A stretch of DNA of 8,339 nucleotides from assembly GCA_024404435.1 (NCBI GenBank), contig JAKSPW010000046.1, positions 1 to 8,339 of the forward strand, given 5' to 3'. The notes under the pieces were generated by a model. It ran no database searches. It worked only from the letters and a program-made list of their open reading frames with translations, and was not told the origin of the DNA. A program made the position numbers and the translations under genes. The stretch is from Clostridia bacterium. Its GTDB lineage: Bacteria; Bacillota; Clostridia; Oscillospirales; CAG-272. This document shows, in pieces, positions 5,025-8,339 of this stretch (position 1 is the first letter of the stretch; every line of letters begins with the position of its first letter).

Positions 5025-6557
5025 TTATTTCCTGTAAAAATACGGCAGGTAGTCGAGCGGAGCGTCGACGGTGATCTCGCGGCCTCCCTCGTAGACGTTG
5101 CCGGCTTCGTCGCTCCACGTGCCGCGCGGCAGGCGGAGAGTACGGGTCACGGCGCCCTTTTCCACGACGGGAGCAACGAGGACGTCGTCGCCGAGCATGA
5201 AGATATCCGTAGTCTTCTCGAAGCCTTCGCCCGGGAAGACGTACTCAAGGCTTCTGACGATCGTTTCGCCCGTTACGGACGCCTTGTGCGCGAGGTCGAT
5301 GATCTTCGGAGCGAAGCGCTCGTGCAGGCGGGCCATGTCGAGCACGATCTTGTAGTGCTCGTCGCTCAGGACGCGCCACGGAGCAAGCGAGAACTGCATC
5401 ATCGGCATGAGAGCCGACGCCTCGCAGTATCTGATGAGCAGCTCGGGATCGAAGGTCGTCGAGTTCGGCAAAAAGTCTGCGAAGCTGCCGCCGCCGATCA
5501 TGTCGGGGCAGGTGTAAGCGTAGCCGAGGAGCGACTGTGCGATCGTGTCGGGCACGATCTCCGCAACGCCCTCTTTCCACGAATGAGCCTTGTCGTGAAG
5601 TCTCTGAACGAAGGGAAGTCCGACGCACTTGAAGCTTGCTCTGTATTCGTTGTATCTGAACTTGAGGCCGAAATCGTTCCATCTCTTTGCCTGCTCCATG
5701 GGAGTAACGGGCTCGTAGGTAACGTCGTCCTCAGTGTAGTAGACCGCGTCGCCGCCGTCGAGCTTGTAGCCGTCGATGCCCATGTCGCAGAGCGCCTGGA
5801 GTCTGCCCTCGAGCCATGCGACCGTCTCGGGATTCGTCATGTCGAGCACGCCCGACCAGCCGTTCCACCACTCGCGGACAGCTTCTCTGATCTCTCCGTT
5901 TTCGGTGCGGCGGCGGATAAGCATATTCCTGTCTCTGAGATCGCGGAATTCTCTCGAGTCTGCGGAAATGAACGGGCAGATCCACATCATGACCTTGAAG
6001 CCCATCTCGTGGAGCTCGCGGCACATTCCCTCGGGATCCGGGAACTTCTCCTTCGAGAAACGGAAGGAGCCGTAATAGTCGTTCCAGCCGTCGTCGATCA
6101 TGATGATGCCGGCGGGCATGCCGTTGTCGACGATGCCGTGCGCGTAGCGCATGACGTCCGCCTGATTCTGATCGTAGATCAGCTCGATCCAGGTGTTGTA
6201 CTGCGGGATCGTGAAGAATTCTTCCGGCGGGATCTCGCCGTTCGGCGTGAAGTACTTGTCCTTTGCGGCAAGGAACGCACCGCGGAGAGTGCCGAGTCCC
6301 TCGGCGAAGTCGATCTCGCCGTATTTTGACGATACGGAGATCTCGCCGTTTTTGATATCGAGTGAGAATCCGCGCGGAGCGAAGACATATCTGCCGAGAG
6401 TCGAGATAAGGAGCGGGTTGTCCTGATTGCAGGTGGACGAAGTCTCGACGTTTACCGAATAGACGCTCTCTTCGGTGTGCGGCATTGCGAGTCCGTGCTT
6501 GGAGGACGGGCCGTACCAAGCTTCTCCGGGCAGCATTTTGATTTTAAGTTCTGACAT
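5025..6557 (-). CDS. Glycoside hydrolase family 31, MYORG-like subfamily (possible alpha-galactosidase)
   Basis: This 510-residue protein is a retaining GH31 alpha-glycosidase. After an N-terminal beta domain (about 1-110), the barrel shows IIMIDDGW (151-158), FPDPEGMCRELHEMGFKVM (172-190), W192 with the PF of ICPF, EWWNGWSGVLDMTNPE (229-244) and DGYKLDGGD (262-270), where D267 is the expected nucleophile. LHDKAHSWKEG (320-330) places D322 as the likely acid/base, 55 residues later, and GYAYTCPDMIGGG (345-357) follows. A C-terminal beta domain with DDVLVAPV (457-464) completes the fold. The WWNG, GLLGY-like and PDMIGG motifs resemble animal MYORG, reported as an alpha-galactosidase, rather than typical alpha-glucosidases or xylosidases; the substrate is inferred only. 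There is no signal peptide or membrane segment, so it should act in the cytoplasm on an imported sugar, yet no transporter gene is nearby. The start ATG has AAAGGA 7 nt upstream. Confidence 0.87.
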   Translation of the reverse strand: MSELKIKMLPGEAWYGPSSKHGLAMPHTEESVYSVNVETSSTCNQDNPLLISTLGRYVFAPRGFSLDIKNGEISVSSKYGEIDFAEGLGTLRGAFLAAKDKYFTPNGEIPPEEFFTIPQYNTWIELIYDQNQADVMRYAHGIVDNGMPAGIIMIDDGWNDYYGSFRFSKEKFPDPEGMCRELHEMGFKVMMWICPFISADSREFRDLRDRNMLIRRRTENGEIREAVREWWNGWSGVLDMTNPETVAWLEGRLQALCDMGIDGYKLDGGDAVYYTEDDVTYEPVTPMEQAKRWNDFGLKFRYNEYRASFKCVGLPFVQRLHDKAHSWKEGVAEIVPDTIAQSLLGYAYTCPDMIGGGSFADFLPNSTTFDPELLIRYCEASALMPMMQFSLAPWRVLSDEHYKIVLDMARLHERFAPKIIDLAHKASVTGETIVRSLEYVFPGEGFEKTTDIFMLGDDVLVAPVVEKGAVTRTLRLPRGTWSDEAGNVYEGGREITVDAPLDYLPYFYRK

Positions 6558-6581
6558 ATTTTTATCCTTTCAAGGTAAATA

Positions 6582-6609
6582 ATTATCGTTTTTCGGAAAG
6601 TCCTGACAG
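6582..6609 (-). promoter_or_regulatory. Weak candidate promoter for the GH31 gene
   Basis: In the 74-nt spacer upstream of GH31 the coding strand has CTGTCA (6604-6609), a 16-nt spacer and GATAAT (6582-6587), matching sigma-A boxes at 4/6 and 5/6. It is about 25 nt before the start codon, close enough for a short leader with the AAAGGA site. Read-through from the tcdA-ttcA genes is equally possible, because no terminator is visible after ttcA. Confidence 0.35.
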
Positions 6610-6637
6610 CTTAAGGCTTAAGGCTTAAGACTTAAGG
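6610..6637. repeat. Heptamer tandem repeat, four copies of CTTAAGG
   Basis: Four consecutive copies of CTTAAGG occur, the third ending in A rather than G. The rightmost copy contains the TAA stop codon of the ttcA-like gene, and the others lie in the spacer downstream of it. Each unit carries the palindrome CTTAAG. Copy-number change would alter the spacer but not either protein. This is the second 7-bp tandem repeat in the window, with a different unit from the one near 2750. Confidence 0.88.
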
Positions 6638-7477
6638 CTCTTCGAGCTTCTCCAGAAAGCTGTGCTCCTCACCGTCATGGTCGTACCCGACGAAGGTGTC
6701 GACGCTCACGTTGTGCAGGCTGTTGAAGATGTTTTTTTCAACGTCCGCGTTGCCTTCTTCTTTCAGACGGCGGATCAGCGCTTTCGTCTCGCGGCGCTTC
6801 GACTTCGACTCGTCGATCTCCGCGTTTTCCGTCATCGAGCACGCGCAGCCGAGAAATTCAAGGGAGTTATACCGCGCCCACGCGACGATGTCGTCTTCCC
6901 TGATGCGGTAAAGCGGGCGGATGAGCTCCATTCCTTCGAAATTCGTGCTTCGGAGCCTCGGGAGCATCCCCTGCAGCTGTGCGCCCCACAGCATCCCCAT
7001 AAGCGTCGTTTCGATGACGTCCGAGAAGTGATGTCCGAGCGCGATCTTGTTGCACCCGAGCGATTTCGCGTAGTTGTAGAGATGCCCGCGGCGCATCCTC
7101 GCGCAGAGGTAGCAGGGCGAGCCCTCGGAGTGGTTGGAGCTGACTCTGAAAACGTTCGTTTCAAAGATTTTCAGCGGAATTTCGAGGAGCCGCGCGTTTT
7201 CTTCGAGCCGCCGTCTGTTCGCCTCGGAATACCCGGGGTCCATGCAGATGAACTCGCACGAAAACGGCACCTCGCTGTGCTCCGTCAGCGTTTTCATCAG
7301 AACGGCGAGCAGAGCCGAGTCCTTGCCGCCCGACATGCAGACGGCGATGCGGTCTCCCTCGGAGATGAGCTTGTATTGCTTGACCGCCGCGATGAACGGG
7401 CCCCAGATCGCCTTCCGGTATTTCTTTAATATGCTTCTTTTCGCCGCTTCTGCGGGAGTAAGTCCGAGTTCTTCCAT
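6632..7477 (-). CDS. ttcA: TtcA-family PP-loop tRNA thiolase (tRNA 2-thiocytidine(32) synthetase-like)
   Basis: This 281-residue protein belongs to the PP-loop ATPase family that adenylates tRNA bases before sulfur insertion. The PP-loop is SGGKDS (49-54). The CxxC pair is C122/C125 in CYLCARMRRGHLY, followed by GHHFSDVIETTLM (148-160), which fits TtcA. C211 and C213 in FLGCACSM offer the third ligand expected for the [4Fe-4S] cluster that TtcA uses. By family the product is 2-thiocytidine at position 32 of some tRNAs. Related Firmicutes paralogues are annotated only as ATP-binding proteins, so the exact base is inferred. The start ATG is 1 nt after the tcdA stop (TGA-C-ATG) with no strong ribosome binding site, so translation is probably coupled to tcdA. 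Length is near the usual 280-310 residues. The stop codon lies in a heptamer repeat. Confidence 0.85.
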   Translation of the reverse strand: MEELGLTPAEAAKRSILKKYRKAIWGPFIAAVKQYKLISEGDRIAVCMSGGKDSALLAVLMKTLTEHSEVPFSCEFICMDPGYSEANRRRLEENARLLEIPLKIFETNVFRVSSNHSEGSPCYLCARMRRGHLYNYAKSLGCNKIALGHHFSDVIETTLMGMLWGAQLQGMLPRLRSTNFEGMELIRPLYRIREDDIVAWARYNSLEFLGCACSMTENAEIDESKSKRRETKALIRRLKEEGNADVEKNIFNSLHNVSVDTFVGYDHDGEEHSFLEKLEEP

Positions 7478-7478
7478 G

Positions 7479-8180
7479 TCAGCCGCCGATCAGATGCCTT
7501 ACGGCGTATCCCGCCATGACGTAACCCGCGACGGGCGGCACGGACGATATGCTCCCCGGAGCGTGACGGCCGTGATCGTCCTCGCTCACGCGGTGCGGCT
7601 CTTCGTCCGACCACACGACGGGCAGCTTCTTTATCCCGCGGCGGCGGCATTCACGCCTTATCACCGCGGCAAGCGGGCAGGTGTTCGTCTTATATATGTC
7701 CGAGACGGTGAGACGCTCGGGACAGAGCTTGTTTCCTGTACCCATCGAGCAGATTATCGGAACGTTTTTCGCCGCCGCCTCCTCGATGAGAAGGAGCTTT
7801 GACGAGACGGTGTCGATCGCGTCGAGAATGAAATCGTAGTCCTCGAGCACGATGCCGCCGCGATCCTCGGCGGTATAGAAAACGGGGAAGACCGTCACTT
7901 CGCACGACGGGGCGATCTGCGCCGCGCGCGCCTTGGCGGCATCCGTTTTGAGGCAGCCGACCGTATCCGACACGGCGAGTATCTGACGGTTGAGATTGGT
8001 CACCGACACGACGTCGGGATCGACCGCGTCGACTCTGCCGCCTCCGGCTCTGACAAGCGCTTCGAACGCCGCGCCGCCGACTCCGCCGAGTCCGAAAACG
8101 ATGACGCGGGAGTTTTTCAGCTTTGCGAGAGCTTCTTCGCCGATAAGCAGAGCTTCTCTCGAAAAGATTTCTCCGTCCAT
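7479..8180 (-). CDS. tcdA: tRNA threonylcarbamoyladenosine dehydratase (TcdA/CsdL)
   Basis: This 233-residue E1-like (ThiF/MoeB/HesA fold) enzyme should convert t6A to cyclic ct6A at position 37 of ANN-decoding tRNAs, using ATP. The nucleotide-binding loop is GLGGVG (30-35). D54 and D56 precede TNLNRQ (61-66), whose Arg is a conserved ATP contact. K78, DAIDT (120-124) and PVVWSDEEP (187-195) follow, and the C-terminal PGSISSVPPVAGYVMAGY block (208-225) is characteristic of TcdA rather than MoeB or ThiF. No CxxC zinc pairs are seen, which also fits TcdA. The start ATG at 8178-8180 has AAAGGAGG at 8189-8196, 8 nt away. An upstream in-frame GTG at 8228 is rejected because it lies inside the promoter spacer, before the predicted transcription start. 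It is the first gene of a unit with ttcA, both acting on the anticodon loop. Confidence 0.93.
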   Translation of the reverse strand: MDGEIFSREALLIGEEALAKLKNSRVIVFGLGGVGGAAFEALVRAGGGRVDAVDPDVVSVTNLNRQILAVSDTVGCLKTDAAKARAAQIAPSCEVTVFPVFYTAEDRGGIVLEDYDFILDAIDTVSSKLLLIEEAAAKNVPIICSMGTGNKLCPERLTVSDIYKTNTCPLAAVIRRECRRRGIKKLPVVWSDEEPHRVSEDDHGRHAPGSISSVPPVAGYVMAGYAVRHLIGG

Positions 8181-8209
8181 AGTCCGCGCCTCCTTTTTCG
8201 CATAATAAT

Positions 8210-8225
8210 CTACAATATATTGTAG
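8210..8225. promoter_or_regulatory. 16-bp palindrome over the tcdA -10 box (possible operator)
   Basis: CTACAATATATTGTAG is a perfect palindrome. Its right half contains the -10 box, and its left end reaches the predicted transcription start near 8212. That position suits a dimeric repressor. No regulator gene lies nearby. A palindromic -10 region can also arise by chance, because TACAATAT is AT-rich. Confidence 0.5.
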
Positions 8226-8247
8226 CACAAAACCTTTCCACTGTCAA
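8219..8247 (-). promoter_or_regulatory. Sigma-A-type promoter of tcdA-ttcA
   Basis: On the minus strand a perfect TTGACA (8242-8247) is followed by an optimal 17-nt spacer and TACAAT (8219-8224), one base from consensus. Transcription should start near 8212, leaving a leader of roughly 30 nt that includes the AAAGGAGG ribosome binding site. This is the best promoter in the window. Confidence 0.88.
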
Positions 8248-8256
8248 TCGGTGGTG

Positions 8257-8307
8257 AAAAATAAAAAAGCCCTCACGCCATGCGGAGTGTCCGGGAGGAC
8301 ACTCCGC
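8257..8307 (-). terminator. Hairpin and T-tract, probable terminator region of an upstream gene
   Basis: GCGGAGTGTCC (8282-8292) pairs perfectly with 8297-8307 (11 bp, 4-nt loop). On the minus strand it is followed 13 nt later by GGGC and the T-rich run TTTTTTATTTTT (8257-8268), just before the tcdA promoter. The gap between stem and T-run is too long for a textbook terminator. The true left arm, pairing with GGCGTGAGGGC, may lie beyond the right edge with this hairpin nested inside. The terminated gene is outside the window. Confidence 0.45.
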
Positions 8308-8339
8308 AGCGAAATCAATCCACCCGGGATCAGTGAAAT
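8308..8339. repeat. Edge of a possible GTGAAAT-type intergenic repeat
   Basis: Two boxes, AGCGAAAT (8308-8315) and AGTGAAAT (8332-8339), start 24 nt apart and follow directly after the 11-bp hairpin. This resembles the hairpin-plus-GTGAAAT modular intergenic repeats I recall from Oscillospirales genomes. Only the edge is visible, so the call is tentative. Confidence 0.3.

Noticed and set aside
4893..6329. Plus-strand open frame of 478 codons
   Set aside because: It lies almost wholly antisense to the GH31 gene, whose motifs are unambiguous, and its first part is translation of the tandem hairpin repeats. It shows no recognisable domain. The long frame reflects codon bias of the real gene on the other strand.
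6662..7429. Plus-strand open frame of 255 codons opposite the ttcA-like gene
   Set aside because: It is antisense to a gene with an intact PP-loop and CxxC motif, and has no domain or ribosome binding site of its own.
8181..8228. Upstream GTG start giving TcdA 16 extra N-terminal residues
   Set aside because: The GTG lies in the promoter spacer, before the predicted transcription start, while ATG at 8180 has an ideal AAAGGAGG at 8 nt and a normal TcdA N-terminus.

Overview
The window carries six complete protein genes, all on the minus strand, with short or no spacers inside two gene pairs. The organism is most likely an uncultivated gut-type Clostridia (Firmicutes, Oscillospirales-like). 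The grounds are the IspH-ribosomal S1 fusion, a hallmark of Clostridia; strong AGGAGG-type ribosome binding sites; sigma-A-like promoters; moderately GC-rich genes; and AT-rich intergenic hairpins. This is an inference from gene content, not a taxonomic assignment.

Reading in the direction of transcription (right to left): the right edge (8257-8339) holds hairpin/repeat sequence and a T-tract that probably ends an unseen upstream gene. A strong promoter (TTGACA-17-TACAAT) whose -10 lies in a perfect 16-bp palindrome then drives tcdA, followed after 1 nt by a ttcA-like gene. Both products act on the tRNA anticodon loop (positions 37 and 32). After a 74-nt spacer with a heptamer repeat and a weak candidate promoter comes an intracellular GH31 glycosidase most like the MYORG subfamily. 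A 206-nt non-coding spacer (4819-5024) follows, packed with hairpins: three 32-bp tandem hairpin units, a candidate terminator, and an 18-bp perfect hairpin set 3 nt before the ribosome binding site of the next gene. That gene is a divergent GyrB/ParE-type topoisomerase B subunit with no A subunit beside it. After a hairpin and another heptamer repeat come plsC (lysophospholipid acyltransferase) and the ispH-rpsA fusion, joined by an ATGA overlap. A strong bidirectional intrinsic terminator at 54-82 closes the set.

Functionally this is mostly housekeeping: tRNA modification, carbohydrate hydrolysis, DNA topology, phospholipid synthesis, isoprenoid synthesis and translation. I found no CRISPR array, transposase, phage gene, toxin-antitoxin or defence locus, and no rRNA or tRNA gene. 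The most interesting signals are non-coding or embedded: a consensus Shine-Dalgarno at the IspH/S1 junction that could let the S1 half be made separately, covarying tandem hairpins, and the palindromic promoter. The long plus-strand open frames, including one of 478 codons, are antisense shadows.
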